From the NCBI RefSeq assembly GCF_014851565.1, contig NZ_JACVAA010000003.1, forward strand, positions 558,001 to 622,000: a stretch of 64,000 bases of DNA, written 5' to 3'. This DNA comes from Pseudomonas sp. PDM15. GTDB lineage: Bacteria > Pseudomonadota > Gammaproteobacteria > Pseudomonadales > Pseudomonadaceae. The notes under the pieces are model-generated. The model was not told the origin of the DNA and made no database searches. It worked only from the letters and a program-made list of their open reading frames with translations. This document shows, piece by piece, positions 22,896 to 32,249 of this stretch. The position numbers and the translations under genes were made by a program. Numbering within the stretch: the stretch's first letter is position 1; every line of letters begins with the position of its first letter.

Positions 22896-25112
22896 TCAGA
22901 TACGACGCGCGTAACGCTTGAGCATGCTCGGCACGTCGAGGATCAGGGCGATGCGCCCGTCACCGGTAATGGTAGCGCCAGACATGCCGGGCGTGCCTTG
23001 CAGCATCTTGCCGAGCGGCTTGATCACCACCTCTTCCTGGCCCACCAGCTGGTCGACCACGAAGCCGATACGCTGGCTGCCCACGGTGAGGATCACCACG
23101 TGGCCCTCGCGCTGCTCCTCGTTGGATGCGCCATTGACCAACCAGCGCTTGAGGTAGAACAGAGGCAGTGCCTTGTCGCGCACGATCACCACTTCCTGGC
23201 CGTCCACCACGTTGGTGCGCGACAGGTCGAGGTGGAAGATCTCGTTGACGTTGACCAGCGGGAAGGCAAAGGCCTGGTTGGCCAGCATCACCATCAGGGT
23301 CGGCATGATCGCCAGGGTCAGCGGCACCTTGATGATGATCTTCGAGCCCTGGCCCTTGACCGAGTGCACGTTGATGATGCCGTTGAGCTGGGAGATCTTG
23401 GTCTTCACCACGTCCATGCCGACGCCGCGGCCGGACACGTCCGAGATTTCGGTCTTGGTCGAGAAGCCCGGGGCGAAGATCAGGTTGTAGCACTCGGTCT
23501 CGCTCAGGCGGTCGGCCGCGTCCTTGTCCAGCAGGCCCTTCTCCACCGCCTTGGCGCGGAGAATCTCCGGGTCCATGCCTTTACCGTCGTCGGAGATCGA
23601 CAGGAGGATATGGTCGCCTTCCTGCTCGGCGGACAGCACCACTCGCCCACCGCGCGCCTTGCCGGCGGCCTCGCGCTCTTCCGGCCCCTCGATGCCGTGG
23701 TCGACGGCGTTGCGCACCAAGTGCACCAGCGGGTCGGCCAGGGCCTCGACCAGGTTCTTGTCGAGGTCGGTCTCTTCGCCGACCAGCTCCAGGTTGATCT
23801 CTTTCTTCAGGTTGCGCGCCAGATCGCGGACCAGGCGCGGGAAGCGCCCGAAGACCTTCTTGATCGGCTGCATGCGGGTCTTCATAACCGAGGTCTGCAG
23901 ATCGGCGGTGACCACGTCGAGATTGGACACGGCCTTGGCCATGGCCTCGTCGCCGCTGTTCAGGCCCAAGCGCACCAGGCGGTTACGCACCAGCACCAGT
24001 TCGCCGACCATGTTCATGATCTCGTCCAGGCGCGCAGTATCGACCCGCACCGTGGTTTCCGCCTCACTGGCGGCTCCGGCTGGGGCACCACCCGCGGCAG
24101 CTGCTGGCGCTGGCGCCGCAGCAGCGGCCTTGGCTGGCTCGGGCTTGGCCGCCGGTTTGGCAGCAGGCTTGGCCGGTTCGGCCTTCTTCGGCTCCGCCTT
24201 CTTCGCGGCCGGGGCGGCTACGACAGGCTTGGCGGCCGGAGCGGCGCTCTCGTCGGGGCCGGTGAACTTGCCCTTGCCGTGCAACTGGTCGAGCAAAGCC
24301 TCGAATTCGTCGTCGGTGATCTCGTCGCCGCCACCGGTTGTCGCAGACGAGGCTGCCGTCGGCTTGGCCGCAGGCGCCGGCTCTTCGGCGGTGAACTTGC
24401 CCTTGCCGTGCAGCTGGTCGAGCAGCGCTTCGAATTCGTCGTCGGTGATCTCGTCAGCGCCGGAGGCCGGCGCAGGAGCGGCAGTCTTAACCGAAGCGGC
24501 AGGAGACTCGTCCGCAGCGAACTTACCCTTGCCGTGCAGCTGGTCGAGCAGCGCCTCGAATTCGTCGTCGGTGATTTCGTCACCGCCGGCTGCCGACGTG
24601 GGCGCTTCCGCCGGTTGATCGCCGATGGCATCCAGGAGCTGTTCGAACTCGCTGTCGGAGATATCTTCATCAGCAGCCGCTTCCGACTCCGGCTCGGCCG
24701 CGGCGGCCAGTTCTTCGGCGCTCTCCGGCTCGGCCAGGCGCGCCAGTGCGGCCAGCAATTCGGGGGATGCGGGGGTAGGTTCGACCCGCTCGCGCACCTG
24801 GCTGAACATCTCGTTCACCGAGTCCAGCGCCTGCAGCACCACGTCCATCAGCTCGGCGGTCACGCGACGCTCACCCTTGCGCAGGATGTCGAACACGTTC
24901 TCCGCAATGTGGCAGCACTCCACCAGCTCGTTCAGCTGGAGGAAGCCCGCGCCACCCTTGACGGTGTGGAAACCACGAAAAATGGCATTGAGCAGGTCCA
25001 TGTCATCGGGTCGGCTTTCCAGCTCGACCAGTTGCTCGGACAGCAACTCAAGAATTTCGCCGGCCTCTACCAGGAAGTCCTGGAGGATTTCTTCATCGGC
25101 GTCGAAGCTCAT
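22896..25112 (-). CDS. cheA: Chemotaxis histidine kinase CheA with internal repeats
   Basis: Central kinase of the chemosensory array. The 738-residue product has an Hpt (P1) domain with phospho-acceptor His49 (FRGFHTVKGGAGF) and an unusual linker (about residues 150-340). Then come the dimerisation and ATPase domains (VRNAVDHGIEGPEER, ISDDGKGMD, GRGVGMDVVKTKI) and a CheW-like regulatory domain. The linker holds three near-identical 21-residue repeats (about 178-198, 220-240 and 263-283: DEITDDEFEALLDQLHGKGK) plus a degenerate fourth at about 151. Ala/Pro/Lys-rich sequence separates them. Such acidic repeats replace or surround the P2 docking region. Confidence 0.96.
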   Translation of the reverse strand: MSFDADEEILQDFLVEAGEILELLSEQLVELESRPDDMDLLNAIFRGFHTVKGGAGFLQLNELVECCHIAENVFDILRKGERRVTAELMDVVLQALDSVNEMFSQVRERVEPTPASPELLAALARLAEPESAEELAAAAEPESEAAADEDISDSEFEQLLDAIGDQPAEAPTSAAGGDEITDDEFEALLDQLHGKGKFAADESPAASVKTAAPAPASGADEITDDEFEALLDQLHGKGKFTAEEPAPAAKPTAASSATTGGGDEITDDEFEALLDQLHGKGKFTGPDESAAPAAKPVVAAPAAKKAEPKKAEPAKPAAKPAAKPEPAKAAAAAPAPAAAAGGAPAGAASEAETTVRVDTARLDEIMNMVGELVLVRNRLVRLGLNSGDEAMAKAVSNLDVVTADLQTSVMKTRMQPIKKVFGRFPRLVRDLARNLKKEINLELVGEETDLDKNLVEALADPLVHLVRNAVDHGIEGPEEREAAGKARGGRVVLSAEQEGDHILLSISDDGKGMDPEILRAKAVEKGLLDKDAADRLSETECYNLIFAPGFSTKTEISDVSGRGVGMDVVKTKISQLNGIINVHSVKGQGSKIIIKVPLTLAIMPTLMVMLANQAFAFPLVNVNEIFHLDLSRTNVVDGQEVVIVRDKALPLFYLKRWLVNGASNEEQREGHVVILTVGSQRIGFVVDQLVGQEEVVIKPLGKMLQGTPGMSGATITGDGRIALILDVPSMLKRYARRI

Positions 25113-25141
25113 CGGTGCGCTCCAAAGGCTCTGTTAGAGCC

Positions 25142-25930
25142 TTAAAATCCAAGGCTGGACAGCAGATCGTCGACGTCGTCCTGACTGGACGCCACGTCCT
25201 CACGCTTATCGGCATGAATCTGCGGACCTTCACCCTTGGAAGGCTCTTTTTGTTGTTCTTGCTCGGCGCGGAGCACTGCGTGATCGTGTTCGATGCCGGC
25301 GAAACGGTCGACATGGCTGGCCATGAGCACCAGCTTGAGCAGGTTGCTTTCCACTTCGGTGACCAACTGGGTCACCCGCTTTATCACTTGTCCGGTGAGG
25401 TCCTGGAAGTCCTGCGCCAGCAGGATGTCGTTCAGGTGGCCGGAGAGTTTCTGGCTGTCGCGCTCGCTGCGGGCGAGGTACAGCTCGATGCGCTTGGCCA
25501 GGTCGCGGAAGGCGTCGGCGCCCATCTCGCGGCGCATGAACTTGCCCCATTCGGCCGACAGGCTCTGCGCCTCGTCGCCCAGGCCGTTGACCAGCGGCGC
25601 GCTCTGCTCGACCAGATCCATGGTGCGGTTGGCCGCCTTCTCGGTCATGGTGACCACGTAGGACAGGCGCTCGGTGGCATCTGAAATCTGCGAGATTTCC
25701 TGGGCGCCCGGCATACGCGGGTCGATCTGGAAATTGACGATCGCGTTGTGCAACTCGCGGGTGAGCTTGCCGACTTCCTGGTACAGGCCGTGATCGCGCG
25801 CCTTGCTCAACTCATGGATCAGCTGTACCGCTTCGCCGAAACGGCCTTTCTCAAGGCTGTCGACAAGTTGGGTAGCATGTGTCTTCAGGGTCGATTCGAG
25901 TTCGCCCAGGGTGGAATCATCGTTTGCCAT
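25142..25930 (-). CDS. cheZ: CheY phosphatase CheZ
   Basis: Dephosphorylates CheY-P. The 262-residue product is mostly long helices and carries the catalytic segment LLAQDFQDLTGQVIKRV. The C-terminal CheY-binding peptide is VDDLLSSLGF. Length is normal for Pseudomonas CheZ. It lies between cheY and cheA with gaps of only 19 and 29 nt. Confidence 0.95.
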   Translation of the reverse strand: MANDDSTLGELESTLKTHATQLVDSLEKGRFGEAVQLIHELSKARDHGLYQEVGKLTRELHNAIVNFQIDPRMPGAQEISQISDATERLSYVVTMTEKAANRTMDLVEQSAPLVNGLGDEAQSLSAEWGKFMRREMGADAFRDLAKRIELYLARSERDSQKLSGHLNDILLAQDFQDLTGQVIKRVTQLVTEVESNLLKLVLMASHVDRFAGIEHDHAVLRAEQEQQKEPSKGEGPQIHADKREDVASSQDDVDDLLSSLGF

Positions 25931-25949
25931 AGCGCCCTCGCGGCGGACA

Positions 25950-26324
25950 TCAGCCGTTAACCCGTTCGAAGATCTTCTCGATCTTCTCCTTAAGCACCTG
26001 GGCGGTGAACGGCTTTACTACATAGCCATTCACCCCGGCCTGGGCGGCTTCGATGATCTGCTCGCGCTTGGCTTCCGCAGTCACCATCAACACCGGCAGG
26101 GTCTTCAGACGGTCATCGGCACGCACCGCACGCAACAGGTCGATGCCGGTCATGCCGGGCATGTTCCAGTCGGTCACCAGGAAATCGAAGCTGCCGCTCT
26201 GCAGCATGGGCAGAGCGGTGTTGCCGTCGTCGGCCTCCGCGGTGTTGGTGAACCCCAGATCACGCAGGAGGTTCTTGATGATCCGTCGCATCGTCGAAAA
26301 ATCGTCAACGATGAGGATTTTCAT
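25950..26324 (-). CDS. cheY: Chemotaxis response regulator CheY
   Basis: Single-domain receiver, 124 residues, that binds FliM when phosphorylated and reverses the motor. The acidic pocket is in [10 protein letters not shown], phospho-acceptor Asp52 in [10 protein letters not shown], the conserved Thr in LMVTAEAK and Lys in YVVKPF. The start is placed at MKILIVDD (26324), the usual Pseudomonas start; the frame could extend four codons. It follows fliA after an 82-nt gap. Confidence 0.96.
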   Translation of the reverse strand: MKILIVDDFSTMRRIIKNLLRDLGFTNTAEADDGNTALPMLQSGSFDFLVTDWNMPGMTGIDLLRAVRADDRLKTLPVLMVTAEAKREQIIEAAQAGVNGYVVKPFTAQVLKEKIEKIFERVNG

Positions 26325-26406
26325 GTTCTTGTCCAAGTCGACCTCCGTACAGTCCTAAACGCCCCAGCAGCCCGGCAGCGTCGCAAATCATGAAACCGGC
26401 TAGCCG

Positions 26407-27153
26407 TCAGCTGGCCCGCCACTCGCCCAGCCTGGACCGCAAACGCGCGGCGCACTGGCTGTGCAACTGACTGACCCGGGATTCGCTGACCCCCAGGACT
26501 TCGCCGATTTCCTTCAAATTCAGTTCTTCGTCGTAATACAGCGACAGCACCAGGCGCTCGCGCTCCGGCAGGTTGGCGATGGCATCGGCCAGGGCCGCCT
26601 GGAAGCGTTCATCTTCCAGACCATGCAGGGGCCCTCCGTGACTGCTGCTGACATCCTCGTGCAGACCACCGCTCTCGCCGTCCTGAACCAGGTCGTCGAA
26701 GCTGAACAGACGGCTGCCCAAAGTGTCGCCAAGGATGCCGTAGTAATCCTCGAGACTCAATTGGAGTTCGGCCGCAACCTCTTGATCTTTAGCGTCTCTC
26801 CCGGTGCGCGCCTCGATTGCCCGAATCGCGTCGCTGACCATGCGGGTATTGCGGTGTACCGAACGCGGTGCCCAGTCACCCTTGCGCACCTCGTCCAGCA
26901 TGGCGCCGCGGATGCGGATGCCGGCGTAGGTTTCGAAGCTGGCGCCCTTGCTGCCGTCGTATTTTTTCGAAGCTTCCAGTAGACCGATCATGCCCGCCTG
27001 GATCAGGTCGTCGACCTGCACGCTGGCCGGCAAGCGCGCCAGCAGGTGATAGGCGATGCGCTTGACCAGGGGCGCGTAGCGCTCGATCAATTGGTGCTGG
27101 GAATCCTGCGCCTGCGCCTTGTTGTACATGCGTAGTCCACTGGCTGCTGTCAT
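26407..27153 (-). CDS. fliA: Flagellar sigma factor FliA (sigma-28)
   Basis: RNA polymerase sigma-28, which transcribes late flagellar genes such as fliC. The 248-residue product from MTAASGLRMYNKAQA has region 2 (LIQAGMIGLLEASKKYD; GASFETYAGIRIRGAMLDEV), region 3 and region 4 (LPERERLVLSLYYDEELNL; GVSESRVSQLHSQC). The ATG at 27153 overlaps the fleN stop by 4 nt, which decides the start. Its likely target, a consensus sigma-28 promoter, is at 57393-57419. Confidence 0.96.
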   Translation of the reverse strand: MTAASGLRMYNKAQAQDSQHQLIERYAPLVKRIAYHLLARLPASVQVDDLIQAGMIGLLEASKKYDGSKGASFETYAGIRIRGAMLDEVRKGDWAPRSVHRNTRMVSDAIRAIEARTGRDAKDQEVAAELQLSLEDYYGILGDTLGSRLFSFDDLVQDGESGGLHEDVSSSHGGPLHGLEDERFQAALADAIANLPERERLVLSLYYDEELNLKEIGEVLGVSESRVSQLHSQCAARLRSRLGEWRAS

Positions 27154-27983
27154 ACGGCCGTACCCGCGATCGGTTGCTGCACCAGACGCTCGACGAAGAA
27201 CTCCAGATGGCCGCGCGGGTTGGCCGGTAGCGGCCAGGTGTCGACTTTCTGGGCGATCGCCTTGAACGCCAGTGCGCATTTCGAGCGCGGGAAGGCTTCG
27301 TATACCGCGCGCTGCTTCTGCACGGCCTTGCGTACGGACTCGTCATAAGGAACAGCGCCGACGTACTGCAAAGCCACATCAAGAAAACGGTCGGTTACCT
27401 TGGTCAGCTTAGCAAACAGATTGCGCCCTTCCTGCGGCGTATGGGCCATGTTGGCCAGCACCCGGAAGCGGCTCATGCCATAGTCGCGATTGAGAAGCTT
27501 GATCAGCGCATAAGCGTCGGTGATCGAAGTCGGCTCGTCGCAGACCACCACGATGACTTCCTGCGCCGCGCGCACGAAGCTGACCACGCCGTCGCCAATG
27601 CCGGCGGCGGTGTCGATGACCAGGACATCGAGGTTATCGCTGATGTCACTGAAGGCCTGGATCAGGCCGGCGTGCTGCACCGGGGACAATTGCACCATGC
27701 TCTGCGTGCCGGACGCCGCCGGCACGATGCGCACGCCGCCAGGGCCCTGGATCAGCACATCTTTGAGATCGCACTCGCCGGCGATCACGTCGGCCAGGGT
27801 GCGTTTGGCGGTCAGGCCGAGCAGGACGTCGACGTTGGCCAGGCCCAGGTCGGCGTCCATCAGCATGACCCGGCGACCGAGGTCGGCCAGTGCCAGCGAG
27901 AGATTCACCGACACATTGGTCTTGCCGACACCGCCCTTGCCGCCTGTGACTGCGATCACCTGTACGGGATGCATACTACCCAT
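27150..27983 (-). CDS. fleN: Flagellar number regulator FleN (FlhG)
   Basis: MinD/ParA-like ATPase that restricts the cell to one polar flagellum by antagonising FleQ. The 277-residue product starts MGSMHPVQVIAVTGGKGGVG with deviant Walker A GGKGGVGKT, then VMLMDADLGLANVD and LVIDTAAGIGD. An in-frame TAA lies just upstream of the ATG, so the start is bounded; MHPVQ three codons later is an alternative. It sits between flhF and fliA in one operon. Confidence 0.96.
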   Translation of the reverse strand: MGSMHPVQVIAVTGGKGGVGKTNVSVNLSLALADLGRRVMLMDADLGLANVDVLLGLTAKRTLADVIAGECDLKDVLIQGPGGVRIVPAASGTQSMVQLSPVQHAGLIQAFSDISDNLDVLVIDTAAGIGDGVVSFVRAAQEVIVVVCDEPTSITDAYALIKLLNRDYGMSRFRVLANMAHTPQEGRNLFAKLTKVTDRFLDVALQYVGAVPYDESVRKAVQKQRAVYEAFPRSKCALAFKAIAQKVDTWPLPANPRGHLEFFVERLVQQPIAGTAV

Positions 27984-28079
27984 GTTCTTCTCTTACCTTG
28001 TCTTGCCTGGACTGGGCTGGTCGGGCAACCACACCGACCCTTTCCTAACACTAGAACGCCTTGCACGCTGCCGCCTGCC

Positions 28080-29405
28080 TTACCCCACGCGGCGCGCCGG
28101 GTGGTGGTACAGGCCGGCGAATACATCCGCCATGGCCTCCTCGCTCGGATCTTCGGCGGTCTGCAGACTAACGGCGCGGCTCACCAGCTGATGGCTGCGC
28201 GGCACCTGCAGATCGTCCGGAATCTTCGGCCCATCTGCCAGATAGGCTACCGGTAGATGCTGGCTGATAGCCAGCCCCAGAACTTCACCCAGGTTGGCGG
28301 CTTCATCGACCTTGCTCAGGATGCACCCAGCGAGGCCGCACTGCTTGTAGCTGTGATAGGCGGCCTTGAGCACCTGAGCCTGGCTGGTAGCGGCCAGCAC
28401 CAGGTAATTTTTCGATTTGACCCCACGCGCGGCCAGACTTTCCAACTGCAGACGCAGGGCCGGATCATTGCCCGGCAGGCCGGCGGTATCGATCAGTACG
28501 ACCTTCTTGCGCGCCAGCGGGGCCAGGGCCTGGACCAGCGACTGGCCCGGATCGACCTGGGTTACCGGCACGTTGAGGATGCGGCCGAGGGTCTTGATCT
28601 GCTCCTGGGCACCGATACGGAAACTGTCCATGCTGACCAGAGCGATGCTCTGCGGGCCGTATTTCAGCACATAGCGCGCCGCCATCTTGGCCAGGGTGGT
28701 GGTCTTGCCCATGCCGGCCGGGCCGACCAGGGCAATCACACCGCCCTCTTCCAGCGGTTCCACTTCAGGCGTCTTGATCGCGTGAGCCAGGTGGGCCAGC
28801 AGCATGCGCCAGGCCTGGCGCGGCTCGGCGACCTTGGCCACGCGCTCCAGCAGAGCCTTGGACAGCTCGGCGGACAGGCCCATACGCTGCAGGCGACGCC
28901 ACAGGTTGGCCTGTTGCGGCTTGCGATTCTGCAGCTGGCCCCAGGCGATGGAACCCAGCTGTACTTCGATCAGCTCACGCAGGCCGTGCAATTCGAAGCG
29001 CATGGCATCCAGGGCGCGCTGGTCCACCGCAGCGGCAGCCGGCTTGACTGCAGGCTGTGCGGCGGCCACTGGGCGCTGGGCCTTGACGGCAGTGGCCGGC
29101 AGCTCGGGGGCGACCAGCGATTCATTGGCGAACAGCTGGCGATCCTTGCGCTCGTCGGCCACGGCGCGAATGGTCAGTTCGGCCTGGGCATTGGCGATCT
29201 TCGCCTGGGTCTTGCGCAGCTCGGCTTCCAGAGCCGGGTTGGCCTGGCGCGCCGGGGCGGTCGGCTGGTAGTCCAGGGCAGCGGTCAGCTCCACGCCACC
29301 GGCCACACGGCGATTGCCGATGATGGAGGCATCGGCGCCCAGCTCATCACGCACCAGTTTCATGGCGGTACGCATATCGGCGGCGAAGAAGCGTTTGACT
29401 TGCAT
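28080..29405 (-). CDS. flhF: SRP-like GTPase FlhF
   Basis: Directs flagellar placement to the cell pole. The 441-residue product has a basic N-terminal domain (MQVKRFFAADMRTAMKLVRD), an Ala/Pro/Gln-rich linker, then the NG domains with GTP-binding P-loop GPAGMGKTTTLAKMAARY, SMDSFRIGAQEQ, LIDTAGLPG and SKVDEAANLG. Length is usual for Pseudomonas FlhF. It lies 12 nt after flhA and 96 nt before fleN. Confidence 0.96.
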   Translation of the reverse strand: MQVKRFFAADMRTAMKLVRDELGADASIIGNRRVAGGVELTAALDYQPTAPARQANPALEAELRKTQAKIANAQAELTIRAVADERKDRQLFANESLVAPELPATAVKAQRPVAAAQPAVKPAAAAVDQRALDAMRFELHGLRELIEVQLGSIAWGQLQNRKPQQANLWRRLQRMGLSAELSKALLERVAKVAEPRQAWRMLLAHLAHAIKTPEVEPLEEGGVIALVGPAGMGKTTTLAKMAARYVLKYGPQSIALVSMDSFRIGAQEQIKTLGRILNVPVTQVDPGQSLVQALAPLARKKVVLIDTAGLPGNDPALRLQLESLAARGVKSKNYLVLAATSQAQVLKAAYHSYKQCGLAGCILSKVDEAANLGEVLGLAISQHLPVAYLADGPKIPDDLQVPRSHQLVSRAVSLQTAEDPSEEAMADVFAGLYHHPARRVG

Positions 29406-29417
29406 GGCTTAGAACCC

Positions 29418-31547
29418 TCAGTTCTGGCCGACCGTGGCAACGATCGTGACCTGCTTGTTATCCGGTATTTCCTGGTAGGCCAGTACGTGCATGGCCGGCA
29501 CGGCGAGCCGCGCGAATCGCGAGAGCATCGCCCGGACCGGACCGGCGACCAGCAGGATCACCGGTTTGCCGAGCATTTCCTGGCGCTGCGCCGCTTCCAC
29601 CAGGGAGCGTTGCAGCTTCTCGGCCATGCCGGGTTCGAGGAGGATGCCATCCTCGGAGCCCTGACCGGCCTTCTGCAGGCTATTCAGCAATAACTGTTCC
29701 AACCTGGGCTCCAGCGTGATCACAGGCAGCTCCGGCTCTAGTCCCACAATGCTTTGCACGATTGCGCGAGAAAGCGCGACGCGAACGGCAGCCACCATCG
29801 CGGCGGGATCTTGACTCTTGCCGGCCACATTGGAGATGGCCTCGGCGATGCTGCGGATGTCGCGCACCGGCACCTGCTCCTGCAGCAGGGTTTGCAGCAC
29901 TCGCAGCAGGGTCGACAGGGAAATCATGCCCGGCACCAGCTCTTCGGCCAGCTTCGGCGAGCTCTTGGCCAGCAGCTGCATCAATTGCTGGACCTCTTCG
30001 TGGCCGAGCAGTTCATGGGCATGCTTATGCAAGACCTGGTTGAGGTGAGTGGCGACCACGGTACTGGCGTCCACCACCGTGTAACCGAGCGACTGCGCCT
30101 GGTCGCGCTGGGTCGGGTCGATCCACACCGCCTCCAGGCCGAACGCCGGATCTTTGGCGGCGATGCCGTTGAGGGTGCCGAACACCTGGCCGGGGTTGAT
30201 TGCCAGCTCGCGCTCCGGATACACCTCGGCCTCGGCCACGCTGACGCCCATCAGGGTCAAACGGTAGGCGTTGGGCAGCAGGTCGAGGTTGTCGCGGATA
30301 TGCACGGACGGCATCAGGAAGCCCATCTCCTGGGACAACTTCTTGCGCACGCCCTTGATCCGCGCCAGCAGCTGGCCACCCTGATTGCGGTCGACCAGGG
30401 GAATCAGGCGATAACCCACTTCCAGGCCGACCATGTCCACCGGGGTCACATCGTCCCAGCCCAGTTCCTTGACCTCCTGGGCCTTCTGCGCCGGCAGCAG
30501 CTCCTGCTGGCGCTGGACTTCCTTGACCGCATCTTCCTTGGTCCTGCGCTGCTTGTGCGCGATCCAGTAGGCCGCACCGGCGGCCACCAGACCGAGACTG
30601 ATGAAGGAAAAGTGCGGCATGCCCGGCACCAGGCCCATGGCGATCATGATCGCCGCCGACACAGCCAGAGCCTTGGGCGAGTTGAACATCTGCCGGCTGA
30701 CCTGGGCACCCATGTCTTCCGAGGTGGATACGCGGGTCACCATGATCGCGGCGGCGGTCGATAGCAGCAGCGACGGGATCTGCGCCACCAGGCCGTCACC
30801 GATGGTCAGCAGGGTGTAGATGCGCCCCGCCTCGGCGAATGCCAGGTCGTGCTGCAGAACACCGATGGCCATGCCACCAATCAGGTTGATGAAGAGGATC
30901 AGCAGGCCGGCGACGGCGTCACCGCGGACGAATTTCGAGGCACCGTCCATCGAACCGTAGAAGTCGGCCTCCTGGGCCACCTCGGTACGGCGCTTCTTGG
31001 CCTCGGCCTGGTCGATCAGGCCGGCGTTGAGGTCGGCGTCGATGGCCATCTGCTTACCAGGCATGGCATCCAGGGTGAAGCGGGCACTCACCTCGGAGAT
31101 ACGCCCGGCACCCTTGGTGACCACCACGAAGTTGATGATCATCAAGATGGCGAACACCACAGCGCCGACCACGTAGTTGCCGCCGATCACCACCTCACCG
31201 AAGGCCTGGATCACCTTGCCCGCGGCGTCGTGGCCTTCCTGGCCGTGCAACAGCACCACGCGCGTCGAGGCCACGTTCAGCGCCAGGCGCAGCAGCGTCG
31301 CGGCTAGCAGCACGGTAGGGAACACGGCGAAGTCCAGCGGCCGCAGGGAGTAGATAGCGACCAACAGGACCACGATGGACAGGGCGATGCTGAAGGTGAA
31401 AAGCACGTCGAGCAGGAATGGCGGAATCGGCAGCATGACCATGGCGAGCATGACCAGCAGCAGCAACGGGATGCCCAGATTGCCGTGGCGCAACCCCGCC
31501 AGGTTGCTGCGTACATCACCGATGAGTTGCGCCCGATCCACTGCCAC
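29418..31547 (-). CDS. flhA: Flagellar type III export gate protein FlhA
   Basis: Membrane component of the flagellar export gate. The 709-residue product has about eight hydrophobic segments in the first 330 residues, the FlhA/InvA signature region ([18 protein letters not shown]) and a C-terminal cytoplasmic domain that docks chaperone-substrate complexes. Length is normal. A consensus sigma-54 promoter lies 57 nt upstream. It is the first gene of the flhA-flhF-fleN-fliA-che run. Confidence 0.96.
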   Translation of the reverse strand: MAVDRAQLIGDVRSNLAGLRHGNLGIPLLLLVMLAMVMLPIPPFLLDVLFTFSIALSIVVLLVAIYSLRPLDFAVFPTVLLAATLLRLALNVASTRVVLLHGQEGHDAAGKVIQAFGEVVIGGNYVVGAVVFAILMIINFVVVTKGAGRISEVSARFTLDAMPGKQMAIDADLNAGLIDQAEAKKRRTEVAQEADFYGSMDGASKFVRGDAVAGLLILFINLIGGMAIGVLQHDLAFAEAGRIYTLLTIGDGLVAQIPSLLLSTAAAIMVTRVSTSEDMGAQVSRQMFNSPKALAVSAAIMIAMGLVPGMPHFSFISLGLVAAGAAYWIAHKQRRTKEDAVKEVQRQQELLPAQKAQEVKELGWDDVTPVDMVGLEVGYRLIPLVDRNQGGQLLARIKGVRKKLSQEMGFLMPSVHIRDNLDLLPNAYRLTLMGVSVAEAEVYPERELAINPGQVFGTLNGIAAKDPAFGLEAVWIDPTQRDQAQSLGYTVVDASTVVATHLNQVLHKHAHELLGHEEVQQLMQLLAKSSPKLAEELVPGMISLSTLLRVLQTLLQEQVPVRDIRSIAEAISNVAGKSQDPAAMVAAVRVALSRAIVQSIVGLEPELPVITLEPRLEQLLLNSLQKAGQGSEDGILLEPGMAEKLQRSLVEAAQRQEMLGKPVILLVAGPVRAMLSRFARLAVPAMHVLAYQEIPDNKQVTIVATVGQN

Positions 31548-31604
31548 TTGATTACCCCAGCCAGTTCAATCTTTTGACGCAAAAAGGCGCCATGGGCAGG
31601 TCAG

Positions 31605-31620
31605 AGCAAGAACCCGGCCA
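31605..31620 (-). promoter_or_regulatory. Sigma-54 (RpoN) promoter upstream of flhA
   Basis: On the minus strand TGGCCGGGTTCTTGCT fits the -24/-12 consensus with GG-N10-GC spacing and TTGCT. It is placed to start transcription about 45 nt before the flhA ATG. Pseudomonas flhA is known to be FleQ/RpoN dependent. Confidence 0.75.
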
Positions 31621-31723
31621 GATTTTCCAGGCTTTTGAAAAACAAGGGCTTACATCCGAAACAGGAAACCCTGGCAGCAACTGGCAGTCACAAGTTCTCC
31701 AACCACCCATCAGGAGAACCGCC

Positions 31724-32245
31724 ATGCGCCAATGGACCCTCGCCGCGCTGCTCGCCGCGGCCGGCAGTGTGCAGGCAGCCCCGCTCAACATTCCGCTCAA
31801 CGCCGTGGATGCCAACGGCACCGGCCAGCAGGTCGGCACGGTCAAGGTCGAGCAGAGCCGCTATGGCCTAGTCTTCACCCCTACCCTATCCGGCCTGACG
31901 CCGGGCATCCATGGCTTTCACCTGCACACCAACGCGGATTGCGCGCCCGGCAGCAAGGACGGCCAGCCCTCGGCCGCCGAAATGGCTGGCGGCCACTGGG
32001 ACCCGGACGGCGCCGGCAAGCATGGCACGCCATGGCAGGACGACGCCCATCGAGGCGACCTGCCGGCTCTGTATGTGGACGCAGACGGCAACTCCGGGCA
32101 ACCGGTGCTGGCGCCGCGCCTGAAGAGCCTGGACGAACTCAAGGGCCATGCCCTGATGATTCACGCTGGCGGCGACAACCACGCAGACCATCCCAAGCCG
32201 CTGGGCGGAGGCGGTGTACGCGTGGCCTGTGGCGTGATCAAGTGA
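31724..32245 (+). CDS. sodC: Periplasmic Cu/Zn superoxide dismutase SodC
   Basis: Converts superoxide to peroxide in the periplasm. The 173-residue product begins with a signal peptide ([20 protein letters not shown]). It carries the copper ligands in [11 protein letters not shown], the zinc region in [15 protein letters not shown] and HRGDLP, a further histidine in [12 protein letters not shown] and the closing [12 protein letters not shown], whose cysteine pairs with the one in NADC. AGGAG precedes the ATG at 31724, so the longer upstream frame is rejected. It is the only plus-strand gene in the flagellar block, between flhA and flhB, ending 4 nt from the flhB stop. Confidence 0.94.
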   Translation: MRQWTLAALLAAAGSVQAAPLNIPLNAVDANGTGQQVGTVKVEQSRYGLVFTPTLSGLTPGIHGFHLHTNADCAPGSKDGQPSAAEMAGGHWDPDGAGKHGTPWQDDAHRGDLPALYVDADGNSGQPVLAPRLKSLDELKGHALMIHAGGDNHADHPKPLGGGGVRVACGVIK

Positions 32246-32249
32246 CGCG

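Noticed and set aside
24264..24662. Direct repeats considered as CRISPR or mobile-element repeats
   Set aside because: Repeat units are codon-phased, of unequal spacing and translate to the same peptide inside CheA, so they are protein repeats.
21753..25145. An open frame of 1130 codons on the plus strand across cheB and cheA
   Set aside because: It is the mirror of GC-biased codon use in cheA/cheB: its translation is His/Gln/Leu/Arg/Asp-rich, has no family motifs, and both genes on the minus strand are clear.
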